NCBI RefSeq assembly: GCF_009759665.1
Contig: NZ_WQNE01000020.1
Location: 1 to 64,000, forward strand
Source of the DNA: Bradyrhizobium cajani
GTDB lineage: Bacteria > Pseudomonadota > Alphaproteobacteria > Rhizobiales > Xanthobacteraceae
DNA length: 64,000 nucleotides
Reading direction: 5' to 3'
This document shows, piece after piece, positions 24,299 to 35,341 of the stretch (positions are counted from its first letter, which is position 1; the number at the start of each line of letters is the position of its first letter). Both the position numbers and the translations under genes were made by a program. The notes beneath the pieces are model-generated. The model made no database searches. It was not told where the DNA came from and was given only the letters and a program-made list of their open reading frames with translations.

Positions 24299-26380
24299 TC
24301 AGTGAGAACGCAGTTTGGCAATGGCCAAGAACGTCGATTCACTTATCCCCGATATGCCTGAGCTCGATCCTTGAAAGAGGTTCAGCAAGGGAGATTGTCC
24401 CTGGCCGGTGCTCTCGCTGTTCTTGACGTCATACATGGCTGAGAAACGATTCAGCAGCTTTGCGACCTTCGCGGGATCGGACAGATCCTTGATCTTCATG
24501 AATCTGTCCACGAACTTGGCCTGCTGATCGATCGGCATCGCCGCCATCTGATCAGGCAAATCGAATGTGGTCCTGAACACCTCCGAAAGCGCCTTGTCGG
24601 CGAGGATATCGTAGGCGGACGTGATCTCGCCCGCCTTTCGCTGGAAATAGAGCGCCAGGCGCACGCCGGGATTGGTCTCGCCCTGCTGCTGCTCCAGGCT
24701 TTGCTGGACATAGTTCGCCTGCGTTTCCCGGAGTTGATCCCGCTTCTGGGGACCCATCATCGGCAGGCGCGCGACGTTGCCCTTGCTGTCGAAATTGAAC
24801 GACGCCACGATTTCGGCAAAGCGAGGATCGCTCTGCGTGTTCGCGAAGCTCTTCGGATCGTTCAGGTCGGATGCGAAGATCTTCTTGAGAAAATCGTCGC
24901 CGACCTTCCGAGGGTCCAGACCCTTGGCCAGGAGAATCAAATCGACCATCGGCCTGTTTGCAAGAAGATCGGAAACGCTGTCGATGCCTGCGATCGCCTC
25001 CTGATAAGCCGTCGCATCCTTGGTGGCTTGTGCCCGAACTGCCGCTTGCTGCTTGGTGCTCGCCGTGCTTGCGCTCTTCACCGCCTGAATGACGTAGTCC
25101 TTCGCAATCTGGAGGACTTCAGCAGCGTCCTGCGCCACCAGGGGGGTCGTCAGATTGCCCTTGGCATCGAAATTGAAGGCGCGTGCGAGCTGTACGTATC
25201 GATCGTCCTTGAGGGTGTAGACGTAGCTCTTGGGATCGCTGAGGTCACTTTCGAGGACCGCCTCGATGGTGGCCTTCGAGACCTTTGCGGGATCGAGGCC
25301 AACGGCGCCCAGCGCAAAATCATACACGCCTGGTGTCGACACGAACGCCTGGACCGAATTGATCTTGAGGAGGTCCGCTCTGAATTGCTTGATCGCGAGA
25401 GCTTCGTAGATCGGGCTTGCCGCCGCGTAGACGTCGGCCTTGCTGTCGTCGAACCGCTTTTTCGTGAGCGCAATATTCGCGGCAGTCTGCGCAGGTACGC
25501 CGGCCGGAAGCGACCCATCGGGCAAGAACTCGAACGCGCCGGCCAGATCGACAAATCCACCGATCTCCGTAATCTGGTCGTTCAGGCTGGAGATGCTGTT
25601 GTTATACGTCTCCAAATGATGCTTCTCGACCAGGATCTGGACTTGCAACTGGGGCACGTTGGCGCCCGGTTGCGAGAGTTGAGCCGTGTAATTGGCGATG
25701 TTCGTATTGGCAGCGCTGGCATCTGATTTGGCTTGAGCAAGCTGGGCATTCAGGCCGCTCAACTGCGAAGCGAAGGTGGTGTTGACGTAGCTGTTTAGAT
25801 CGGATGGATCGCTGCGCAGGACCTGACTTATCGTAGCAGGCGGCCACTTGTTTTGATCGATCCCGTATGCCGAATAGACATAATTGCGAAGGCGGTCGTT
25901 GTTCAGGATCTGGTCTGCACTGCTGATGCTGCCGATCTGGGCGCTATAATAACTCGAGTCGCTGGCGAGCGCATCGACCTGGCTCTTCTTGGTCGCCGTA
26001 TAGAGACCGATCATCTCGTCGGTCTGGTTGTCCGATTGCGCCACTGGCGTTGCAGTGCCGTTGAAGGAGAATGCCGCCGCAAACTCCCGGTAGCGCTTGT
26101 CCACCAGCTTGTTGACGAAGCTCTTGGAGTCGTTGATGTCGCTCTCCAGCACCTTTTTCATGAAGGCCTTGGCGTAGGCCATGTCTTCCAGACCATAGGC
26201 CTTCATCGCATAATGATACAGGCGATAATCCTTCATGAAATCGTCGACGGTCTTCACCTTGCCGATGTTGGCTCTGTAATAGGCAGCCTCTCGCGCCACG
26301 TCCGGCTGCTGTTCGACCCGCGTCAGGGACTGCCTGAGATTGCGCGTAATGTAGTTGTAACTGAAATAGGTTGATACCAT
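24299..26380 (-). CDS. Large DUF1217-repeat protein (flagellum-associated family)
   Basis: A 693-residue protein with about four DUF1217-like units: each has a YD/DDFM-type helix, then LESD(I/L)(N/S)D(P/S)KS(F/Y) and D.R(Y/F)..(I/L)A.(A/S)F(N/S)F, at roughly 20-110, 120-225, 330-420 and 450-560, plus a final partial unit. A coiled-coil-like stretch (LNAQLAQAKSDASAANTN) lies near 210. Other members sit in rhizobial flagellar loci; no flagellar gene is nearby here. The GC content is visibly lower than that of the neighbours (for example 24900-25900). The N-terminus lacks a signal peptide. Confidence 0.78.
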   Translation of the reverse strand: MVSTYFSYNYITRNLRQSLTRVEQQPDVAREAAYYRANIGKVKTVDDFMKDYRLYHYAMKAYGLEDMAYAKAFMKKVLESDINDSKSFVNKLVDKRYREFAAAFSFNGTATPVAQSDNQTDEMIGLYTATKKSQVDALASDSSYYSAQIGSISSADQILNNDRLRNYVYSAYGIDQNKWPPATISQVLRSDPSDLNSYVNTTFASQLSGLNAQLAQAKSDASAANTNIANYTAQLSQPGANVPQLQVQILVEKHHLETYNNSISSLNDQITEIGGFVDLAGAFEFLPDGSLPAGVPAQTAANIALTKKRFDDSKADVYAAASPIYEALAIKQFRADLLKINSVQAFVSTPGVYDFALGAVGLDPAKVSKATIEAVLESDLSDPKSYVYTLKDDRYVQLARAFNFDAKGNLTTPLVAQDAAEVLQIAKDYVIQAVKSASTASTKQQAAVRAQATKDATAYQEAIAGIDSVSDLLANRPMVDLILLAKGLDPRKVGDDFLKKIFASDLNDPKSFANTQSDPRFAEIVASFNFDSKGNVARLPMMGPQKRDQLRETQANYVQQSLEQQQGETNPGVRLALYFQRKAGEITSAYDILADKALSEVFRTTFDLPDQMAAMPIDQQAKFVDRFMKIKDLSDPAKVAKLLNRFSAMYDVKNSESTGQGQSPLLNLFQGSSSGISGISESTFLAIAKLRSH

Positions 26381-26590
26381 CGCGCATTCCTCGCGGCTTT
26401 AAGGTCCCGGACGTCCGTCAATCATTGCGGGGTCGCGAGGTGGGGGCCGGCCTCATGCCAGCGAACTGTTTCAGAGCTACGTTTCCTAAGGCGATTCCGG
26501 ACCACAATCTCAGGTTTCAGTTTGGGTCGAAATGACGCATATCGGGTTTGTTTCTGTATGTTTCCCAGATGCTGCTTTCGCGAGGGTTGT

Positions 26591-26605
26591 GTTCCTGATA
26601 TGTTC
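26591..26605. promoter_or_regulatory. LexA-type SOS box upstream of the AAA ATPase
   Basis: GTTC-CTGATAT-GTTC matches the alphaproteobacterial LexA form GTTC-N7-GTTC and lies 20 bases before the ATPase start codon. It matches the ssb box of this window (read on the same sense) at 13 of 15 bases. A chance match of the 8 fixed bases is expected about once or twice in a window this size, so the position and the resemblance to the ssb box carry the argument. Confidence 0.6.
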
Positions 26606-26624
26606 CCATCAAGCATAGGTCGGA

Positions 26625-27410
26625 ATGGATTGGAAGCCGGTCATGAGCCGAAGAAGCGGTCGAACGATCAACCTGCCGGCGCCGTACCTGAGGCGGGTCT
26701 GGCTCGACCCGGCGAAAGTTCACGATCGCGAGGTCTATCCGTTTTGCCTGCCCATATTCCCGGATGATTTCGAGCTCAATTTCGACACCCCCATCACGAT
26801 CATCGTCGGAGAGAACGGCACCGGGAAGTCGACGATCCTCGAGGGGATTGCTGCGCTCGCCGGCTACGACGATGCCGGCGGCGGGAAGGGCTACATGCCG
26901 GTCGATCATTCCGAAGCGCGTGAGAAGATGGGCAGCCAACTTTCCAGGGCGCTGCGCGCGAGCTGGCTGCCGAAGATCACCAATGGCTGGTTCTTTCGTG
27001 CCGAGAGCTTCTTCTCGGTGGCGCGATATCTGGACAAGGCCGCGCGCGATGCCGGCCAGGTCGGCCCCGATTTCCTGTCGCATTCCCACGGCGAAGGCTT
27101 CCTGCGCTTTTTCGAAGAGCGTTGCCAGCGGCAGGGCATCTTCATCTTCGACGAGCCGGAATCGGCGCTGTCGCCGGCACGTCAGATCGAGTTCTTGAAG
27201 CTGCTGCGGCGCATGGAAGACTCCCGCATCTGCCAGGTGATCATGGCGACGCATTCGCCGATGCTGATGGCCTATCCCAACGCGCGGCTGCTGCGGCTGG
27301 CCAAATACGGCCTGGAGCCGACAACGGTAGAGCAGACCGATCATTACCGGGTGATGCGGGAGTTTTGCGCTGATCCACGCGGATTCGTCGAGGCGACGCT
27401 GGCGGAGTAG
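26625..27410 (+). CDS. AAA/ABC-type predicted ATPase (COG3910-like)
   Basis: A 261-residue stand-alone ATPase. Walker A is IVGENGTGKSTILEG at about residue 66, an ABC signature-like SHGEGF lies in the middle, Walker B is IFIFDEPESALSP and the switch His is in IMATHSPMLM. This order resembles RecF/SbcC-like ABC ATPases reduced to the head domain, as in COG3910. The start at 26625 follows AGGTCGG. A LexA-type box immediately upstream suggests SOS control. The cellular role is unknown; a DNA-damage role is an inference from the box. Confidence 0.85.
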   Translation: MDWKPVMSRRSGRTINLPAPYLRRVWLDPAKVHDREVYPFCLPIFPDDFELNFDTPITIIVGENGTGKSTILEGIAALAGYDDAGGGKGYMPVDHSEAREKMGSQLSRALRASWLPKITNGWFFRAESFFSVARYLDKAARDAGQVGPDFLSHSHGEGFLRFFEERCQRQGIFIFDEPESALSPARQIEFLKLLRRMEDSRICQVIMATHSPMLMAYPNARLLRLAKYGLEPTTVEQTDHYRVMREFCADPRGFVEATLAE

Positions 27411-27955
27411 TTGAGGCTGGCGACTGATACTCGGTCTCTCCGTCGTCATTGCGAGCGCAGCGAAGCAATCCAGAATCGTTCCGCGGCGGCAGTCTGGATT
27501 GCTTCCCTGCGCTCGCAATGACGGTGCGGCGGCCAGCGACGTTCCCACTCGTGTGTCCCGGACAAGCTGCAACGCGCCCGCGTTGTTGCGCAGAGCCTGA
27601 CCCGGATGACCGACACGGGACAATGCTGCGACGTAGGCCCCGGCTCGGCAGCGCACCGCCGAAGGGGCGCTGCGCTGCGACCGGGGCACGAGAGCGGAAT
27701 TCATCTTCGCCTTCCAACCTGAATGGCACGCGCGATTTCACCTCCCCGCGGCACATCGTGCCCGAGCTTTGCTGCAGGTGTTGACCTACCCTGGTCTCGT
27801 GTGTTTTGCCCGTCGGGTGCCGCAACGGATGGTGTGGATGCGGGGGGCACCACCGCCACAGCCGCGCCACGAACCGGTCGCCCCACGGTCCAAAAATGCG
27901 CTACGATGGTCCCAGCGCGCCTCAAGTCGCGCGGAATCAAGAGTGAGGAAACGGT
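27411..27955. repeat. 545-base intergenic block made of dispersed palindromic repeats
   Basis: No gene is supported. At 27440-27524 is an inverted repeat with ~31-base arms (GTCATTGCGAGCGCAGC..AAGCAATCCAGA and its complement, one mismatch), a wording typical of dispersed alphaproteobacterial repeats. From about 27550 to 27690 follows a second composite with GTGTCCCGGACAAGC and a CCCCGG..GCAGCGCA / TGCGCTGC..CCGGGG hairpin (27638-27686). The last ~200 bases should hold the promoter of the next gene. Confidence 0.65.
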
Positions 27956-28519
27956 ATGAGGATGACGATCGGAACGGCGCTCGCCGGGGTGGCGGCGCTG
28001 GCGGTGGCGGGGACGGCCTTGATGACGGCTTTTGCACCGGCCTGGGCCCACGGGCCGACCCGGCAGAAGGTGCGGGAATCCATCGAGATCAGCGCGCAGC
28101 CGGCCAAGGTGTGGGCCGCGATCGGCAATTTCCAGGACATGAGCTGGCTCCCGCCGGTCACCAAGACCGAGGGCGCGAAGGGCAACGAGATCGGCGCGAC
28201 GCGAACGCTGACCCTGACGGGCGGCCCGACGGTCGAGGAGGAGCTGTACAAATACGAGCCCGAGATGCTGAGCTATTCGTACCGGATCACCAAGGTCGAC
28301 GTGAAGGTGCTGCCGGTGACCAATTATTCCTCGACCTTGACGGTGTCGCCCGCGCCTGATGGCAAGGCGAAACTGGAATGGGCCGGCGCGTTCTATCGTG
28401 GCTATCCCAACAACGATCCGCCGCCGGAGCTGAGCGACGAAGCCGCGATGAAGGCGGTGAGCGGGCTGTACAAGGCCGGGCTCGAGGCGCTCAAGAAGAA
28501 GATCGAGAGCGGAAGCTGA
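27956..28519 (+). CDS. Periplasmic SRPBCC protein, MxaD-like
   Basis: A 187-residue exported protein. Signal peptide to about residue 32 (ALMTAFAPAWA|HGPTRQ), then a START/SRPBCC fold: VRESIEISAQPAKVWAAIGNF, VTKTEGAKGNEIGATRTLTL, YSYRITKVDVKVLPV. The opening HGPTRQKVRE is the form seen in MxaD-type proteins linked to PQQ alcohol dehydrogenases. The start has GAGGAAACGG upstream. The next gene starts 2 bases after its stop, so both are one operon. The methanol/PQQ link is inferred from family resemblance; no dehydrogenase gene is in the window. Confidence 0.78.
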   Translation: MRMTIGTALAGVAALAVAGTALMTAFAPAWAHGPTRQKVRESIEISAQPAKVWAAIGNFQDMSWLPPVTKTEGAKGNEIGATRTLTLTGGPTVEEELYKYEPEMLSYSYRITKVDVKVLPVTNYSSTLTVSPAPDGKAKLEWAGAFYRGYPNNDPPPELSDEAAMKAVSGLYKAGLEALKKKIESGS

Positions 28520-28521
28520 TC

Positions 28522-29490
28522 GTGCGAGCGCTGGTTCTGGCGGCCTTTGCCGCCAGCCTTTGCAGTGCCAGCCTTGGCGGTGCCGGTCTCCCGCGCGCAT
28601 CCGCCGAAGAGGCGTTCGTCACCAACCAGCTCAGCGACGATCTGATGGTCGTGGACCTCGCTGGTGCGCGCGGCGTTGCGACCATCCCGATCGGCGGCAA
28701 GCCGGCGGGCGTGGCCGTCAGCGCGGACGGGCGCTTTGCCTATGTGACGAGCCCCGACGCCAAGGCGGTGACGGTGGTGGACGCGGCAACACGCCAGGTT
28801 GCGGGGCGGATCGAGGTCGGCGGCGGGCCGCTCGGCATAGCCGTCGCACCCGATGGCCGCACCGTCTATGTCGCCGACTGGTATGCCGCCGCAGTGCGGG
28901 TGATAGATGCGGCGAGCCGCAGCGTCACAGCCAGCATCGCGGTCGGCGCCTCGCCCTCGGGCCTCGCGGTGACGCCGGACGGCAAGCTGCTGCTCTCGGC
29001 GGACCGCGACGACGACAGCGTCTCGGTGGTGGACACTGCGACGCGCCAGCGCAAAGCAATGATCAAGGTCGGCACGCGTCCGTTCGGCGTCACCATCGAT
29101 GCCGAGGGCAGGCGCGCCTACACCGCCAATGTCGGCTCCGACGACGTCTCCGTGATCGACATCGCCGAGGGACGCGAGATCGGCCGTGTGCCGGTCGGGA
29201 TGCGGCCCTATGCCGTGGCGCTGACGCAGGGGCGCGGCTTCGTCACGGATCAATATGGCGGCACGGTCAGCGTGTTCGATCTGTCGACGCTGAAGCCGGT
29301 GAAGCGCATCAATGTCGGCGACTATCCCGAGGGCATCAATGCAACCGCCGACGGCAAGCGCATCGTCGTCGCCTGCTGGGAAAGCAACACGCTCGATATC
29401 ATCGATGCCACCGAGCTGAAGGTGATCGGCGAGATCAAGACCGGCGACGGCCCCCGCGCGTTCGGAGTATTCTTGCGCAGGACAGAGTAG
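28522..29490 (+). CDS. YVTN-type beta-propeller periplasmic protein
   Basis: A 322-residue exported protein with a signal peptide (LVLAAFAASLCSASLGGAG) and seven-bladed YVTN repeats of ~42 residues: each blade has a version of GxxPxGxAVxPDGxxxYVAN and VxVID. It begins with GTG at 28522, two bases after the SRPBCC stop, with GGAAG upstream. Propellers of this class accompany PQQ-dependent dehydrogenase loci, where their role is not established. Here it is paired only with the MxaD-like gene. Confidence 0.85.
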   Translation: MRALVLAAFAASLCSASLGGAGLPRASAEEAFVTNQLSDDLMVVDLAGARGVATIPIGGKPAGVAVSADGRFAYVTSPDAKAVTVVDAATRQVAGRIEVGGGPLGIAVAPDGRTVYVADWYAAAVRVIDAASRSVTASIAVGASPSGLAVTPDGKLLLSADRDDDSVSVVDTATRQRKAMIKVGTRPFGVTIDAEGRRAYTANVGSDDVSVIDIAEGREIGRVPVGMRPYAVALTQGRGFVTDQYGGTVSVFDLSTLKPVKRINVGDYPEGINATADGKRIVVACWESNTLDIIDATELKVIGEIKTGDGPRAFGVFLRRTE

Positions 29491-29520
29491 GGGCGGTAGC
29501 CCGCATGAGCGACCCGTCCG

Positions 29521-29617
29521 CCGTAGCTCGGAGAGCGAAGGCGGAAGCGACATGCGGGACAGAGCCGTCCTCATTCGCCGACATTCCCGGATGTCGCTTC
29601 GCTCATCCGGGCTACGG
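29521..29617. repeat. Dispersed inverted repeat overlapping the HAD gene 3' end
   Basis: Arms at 29521-29559 and 29585-29617 carry CCGTAGC(C/T)CGG(A/-)..GAGCGAAG..AGCGACAT..CGGGA and its complement. The right arm matches the arms of the repeat between gyrA and kup (42118-42201). The HAD stop codon (29571) lies between the arms. Confidence 0.75.
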
Positions 29618-30245
29618 CACCGGGACACAGCGTCGACGAAATCTCATCCATCCGCTCAAACACGTGGTCCGGCCCCAGCGCCCGCAGCGCCGCCGGCGCC
29701 GCATAGCCCCAGCACACCGCACCGCAGGCAATGCCGACGGCCCGTGCCGCCTCGATGTCACGGGCCTCGTCGCCGATCGCAATCACTTGCGCAGGCTCCA
29801 CACCGGCACGGCGGATGACCCGGCGGAATTTCGCGGGCTTGCCGAACAGCGACGCGGCGCAGTCGAAATGCGCGAACAGCGCGGCGGCCGGTCCAAGCTT
29901 CTCGCGCGCATTGGTCTCGCTGTCGGAGGTCACCAGCGCGAGCTGCACGCCGTTCTCAGTCAGCGTCCGCAGCATCGCCTCGACGCCCGCAAACAGCGCA
30001 ATCTCGGCCGCCGCCTCCGCCTTCAACCGCCGCGCATGCCGCGCGATCGCCGGCAGCTTCCACAAGGGCACCTCGAGCCGGGAGAGGATCTCGCGGCTCG
30101 ACGCATGCCGCAGCTCCTCGATGTCCTCATTCGCGACGCGCCGAAAATTGAAGCGATCCGCGACATCGTTGATGGTGCGCAGGAACCACGGAAAGCTGTC
30201 GGCGAGGGTGCCGTCGAGATCGAAGATGGCGAGGGAGTAGGGCAT
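29571..30245 (-). CDS. HAD-superfamily hydrolase (phosphoglycolate-phosphatase-like)
   Basis: A 224-residue phosphatase-fold protein. Motif I is FDLDGTLADS (residues 7-16), motif II is LALVTSDSE, the motif III lysine is in FGKPAKF and motif IV is VIAIGDEARDIEAA. A helical cap lies between motifs I and II, as in the phosphoglycolate phosphatase/beta-phosphoglucomutase group. The last 15 residues (from AVARMSEA) are encoded by the arm of a dispersed repeat, so the native C-terminus has probably been replaced or extended. Substrate unknown. Confidence 0.87.
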   Translation of the reverse strand: MPYSLAIFDLDGTLADSFPWFLRTINDVADRFNFRRVANEDIEELRHASSREILSRLEVPLWKLPAIARHARRLKAEAAAEIALFAGVEAMLRTLTENGVQLALVTSDSETNAREKLGPAAALFAHFDCAASLFGKPAKFRRVIRRAGVEPAQVIAIGDEARDIEAARAVGIACGAVCWGYAAPAALRALGPDHVFERMDEISSTLCPGAVARMSEATSGNVGE

Positions 30246-30309
30246 GTGAAGGGAAGGCCTAGTCGATTTTCGAAGCCGGATGTACAAGAGAAAAACAGGA
30301 GCGCACAAG

Positions 30310-30519
30310 ATGCCGGTCGATCAGATTCAACTGAGCAAATTCTTGAGTTTCGTGTTGAGGCACAAACCCGACGAAATCGGCTTGACACTCGGTCCTGAGG
30401 GCTGGGTCAACATCTTCAAGGTCGATGCCGGTGGCATGCACGCGAAGGGGCTCAAGTTCTATCGTGCGGACAACGGAGTATGGTTGACTGACCATGTCCC
30501 GCCGGAGTTTCTGACCTGA
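30310..30519 (+). pseudogene. kptA: Internally deleted KptA (RNA 2'-phosphotransferase) remnant
   Basis: A 69-residue frame that carries both ends of KptA/Tpt1 but not the middle. The N-terminal part reads LSKFLSFVLRHKPDEIGLTL..GWV with the Arg-His pair (R17-H18) of the active site; it then joins directly to VDAGGMHAKGLKFYRADNGVWL and TDHVPPEFL, the C-terminal end. About 100 residues of the usual ~180 are missing, including the part with the two other essential arginines. The join keeps the frame and AGGAG precedes the ATG, so a short protein may still be made but it cannot be a normal KptA. It converges on the frameshifted dinB. Confidence 0.78.
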
Positions 30520-30533
30520 ACGGAGTGGGGTGG

Positions 30534-31083
30534 CTAGGATTTCCACACGGTCGCTTCGGTCCATCCGAGATCGTCGAATTCGGCGGCCCTGAGCGGTGCC
30601 TCTCCCTCCGCGAAGAAATTCGTCGAGCTGAGGCGGTGCGACGCTCGTATCGGACAGCATGGCATGTGCCTGTCCGCGATGATGAATCTGATGTTGGAAG
30701 AGATGCATGAGCAACCGGTCGCGTCGTTCGGTTTGCACGGCCGTGTCGCGGTTGACCCGCACAACGCCGTCGAGAATCTCGGGTGTCAATGCATCGCAGA
30801 CAGCAATCAAGCGCTTGTCGACCGCGGCTTGCGCCGGCTTAAGCGCGGCAAGGGAAGGGTGCGGCACCTCGTTCTTCCAGGCCGCCGGGCCCAACCATCC
30901 GCCCTCCAGCGCATCGACATAGAAGAGGTCAATGACATGGATGTGGTTCAGCGTGCGCTGCAGGCTCGGAAAGAACCCGGTTCGCTCGGCTTCGAAATCA
31001 GCCTGAGGCAGAGCAGCGCAAGCAGTGAGCAGGCGATGGTTTGCCCAGGCATTGTTGTGGGCGAACGCACGATAGGTTTGCAC
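30534..31083 (-). pseudogene. DinB-family protein gene with a frameshift near the 3' end
   Basis: A four-helix-bundle DinB/YfiT-like protein of about 183 residues if intact. The first ~155 codons from GTG 31083 are in one frame, with the metal-binding histidines in LNHIHVIDLF and HLFQHQIHHRGQ. At the A/T run 30616-30618 one extra base shifts the frame: the family end FFAEGEAPLRAAEFDD and LGWTEATVW continues in the next frame and stops at 30534. Without the shift correction the frame runs on to 30259 through kptA. This is either a real mutation or a sequencing error. Confidence 0.75.
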
Positions 31084-31136
31084 AAGTCCGGCAGAAGGCT
31101 CATTCTCCCTCAGACCTGTGCGTCGGCGCGTGCAAC

Positions 31137-34112
<2,976 letters not shown>

Positions 34113-34210
34113 CCCGCTAATCCCCTGGGAATCCCAAAGACGCACGATCGCGCCAATGGAAGAGGCGCGCTTCGCCCGGAACCGGGATCGGCGCCGATGG
34201 GTATGCGTGC

Positions 34211-34225
34211 GAACGTAGGAAGAAC
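34211..34225. promoter_or_regulatory. LexA SOS box of uvrA
   Basis: GAAC-GTAGGAA-GAAC, the complement of the alphaproteobacterial LexA form GTTC-N7-GTTC, 99 bases upstream of the uvrA start. uvrA is a standard SOS gene, which supports the call. Confidence 0.82.
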
Positions 34226-34316
34226 GGCGACGGATTTCCAGTGCGCATTGCGAATCGTCAACGGATTGTTGGTGCGCTGGCGGCATTTGGCAGTAGCGGT
34301 CGGCGTCCGGAACAAG

Positions 34317-34345
34317 CGAAGGGCCGGCACGAGGCCGGCCCTTCG
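34317..34345 (-). terminator. Intrinsic terminator downstream of Omp25-like gene 1
   Basis: A 12-base stem CGAAGGGCCGGC / GCCGGCCCTTCG with a 5-base loop, about 75 bases after the barrel gene stop. The T-tract on the minus strand is weak (CTTGTTCC). The GGCCGGC core is shared with the terminators of the next three barrel genes. Confidence 0.7.
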
Positions 34346-34419
34346 TTCGCAGTTGGAAGCGGATCTTGGGGAATCCGCGCTTGAGCAGGACCTTGGAGGA
34401 GTCCCTTGGGAATCGGAGA

Positions 34420-35184
34420 TCAGTATTTGACGACGACCGGGCCGCCCCAGCGGTAGTTGACGCGGATCAGCCCCATGTCGATGTCCTGGCCGATCCGGTC
34501 GGTGCGCGCGAGCAGCCCGCCGGACAGGGTGGCGAAATCGGCGCTGTGATGGCCGAGGAACACGTGGTTGTACTCGCCGCCGACCGACCAGTTTTCGGCA
34601 AAACCGTACTCGACGCCGATGCCGATGGTGTAGCCCCAGCGGGTCTGGTTGACGCTGTTGAAGGCCAGCGCCGGCACCCCCGGAAAGAAGGTGTCGTATT
34701 TGTCGTGTGCCACGGCCGCACCGGCCTTGCCGTAGAACAGCAGGCTGTTGACGGCGTAGCCCATCTGGCCGGTGAACAGGCCGAAGCTGTCGATCTTGGT
34801 CTGATTGGTGAGGGGGGCCAGCGCCACGCTGACATTGCTGCCCTTGAAGTCGGCCCAGTTGCCCTGGCCCTCGATGCCGAACACCCAGCGCGATTTCTGC
34901 CAGCGATAGCCGATCTGTCCGCCGACCGTGCCGCCGCCGGCATTGTGACAGCCTTCGCCGACCGCGGGATCGACCACCGCTCCCAACGCGTTGGTCACGC
35001 CCCAGCAGGCATGCGCCCAGCCGCCACCGCCGTTGATGCCGACATAGACGCCGCTCCAGTCGTAGACGGGGACGGGGACGGGCGCCACCGGCACCTTGGA
35101 ATAGAGCGGCAGATCGGCGGCAGCAGCGGGCGCGGCTGCGCCAATTGCCAACAAGCTGACCGCGGCCAGCGCCCATGTCTTCAT
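34420..35184 (-). CDS. Omp25-like outer membrane beta-barrel protein 1
   Basis: A 254-residue outer-membrane protein of the rhizobial/Brucella Omp25-Omp31 type. Signal peptide ends AAAPAAAA before DLPLYSK; the YDWSGVYVGINGGGGW opening, strand pattern and C-terminal aromatic end (VNYRWGGPVVVKY) fit an 8-stranded barrel. A Cys pair (HACWGV, EGCHNAGG) is shared with copies 2 and 4. It is the most divergent of the four paralogues and lies next to uvrA. The start at 35184 begins the signal peptide directly. Confidence 0.88.
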   Translation of the reverse strand: MKTWALAAVSLLAIGAAAPAAAADLPLYSKVPVAPVPVPVYDWSGVYVGINGGGGWAHACWGVTNALGAVVDPAVGEGCHNAGGGTVGGQIGYRWQKSRWVFGIEGQGNWADFKGSNVSVALAPLTNQTKIDSFGLFTGQMGYAVNSLLFYGKAGAAVAHDKYDTFFPGVPALAFNSVNQTRWGYTIGIGVEYGFAENWSVGGEYNHVFLGHHSADFATLSGGLLARTDRIGQDIDMGLIRVNYRWGGPVVVKY

Positions 35185-35273
35185 GTCACGTCCCCAACTC
35201 ACCGAGCCAATTCGCGGGACGCAATCCACATCCCACGACTCCATGACGCATCGGTGCTTCCTGGCGCGAAAAC

Positions 35274-35302
35274 AAAAAGGCCGGGCGCGAGGCCGGCCTT
35301 TC
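35274..35302 (-). terminator. Intrinsic terminator of Omp25-like gene 2
   Basis: AAAGGCCGG / CCGGCCTTT stem with an 8-base loop; the minus strand continues into a T-run (complement of AACAAAAA). It is about 40 bases after the gene 2 stop and nearly identical to the terminators at 36276 and 37217. Confidence 0.85.
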
Positions 35303-35341
35303 GTAACGCGATGGCGTTGGAGGCGAAGCTCAGTACTTCGC

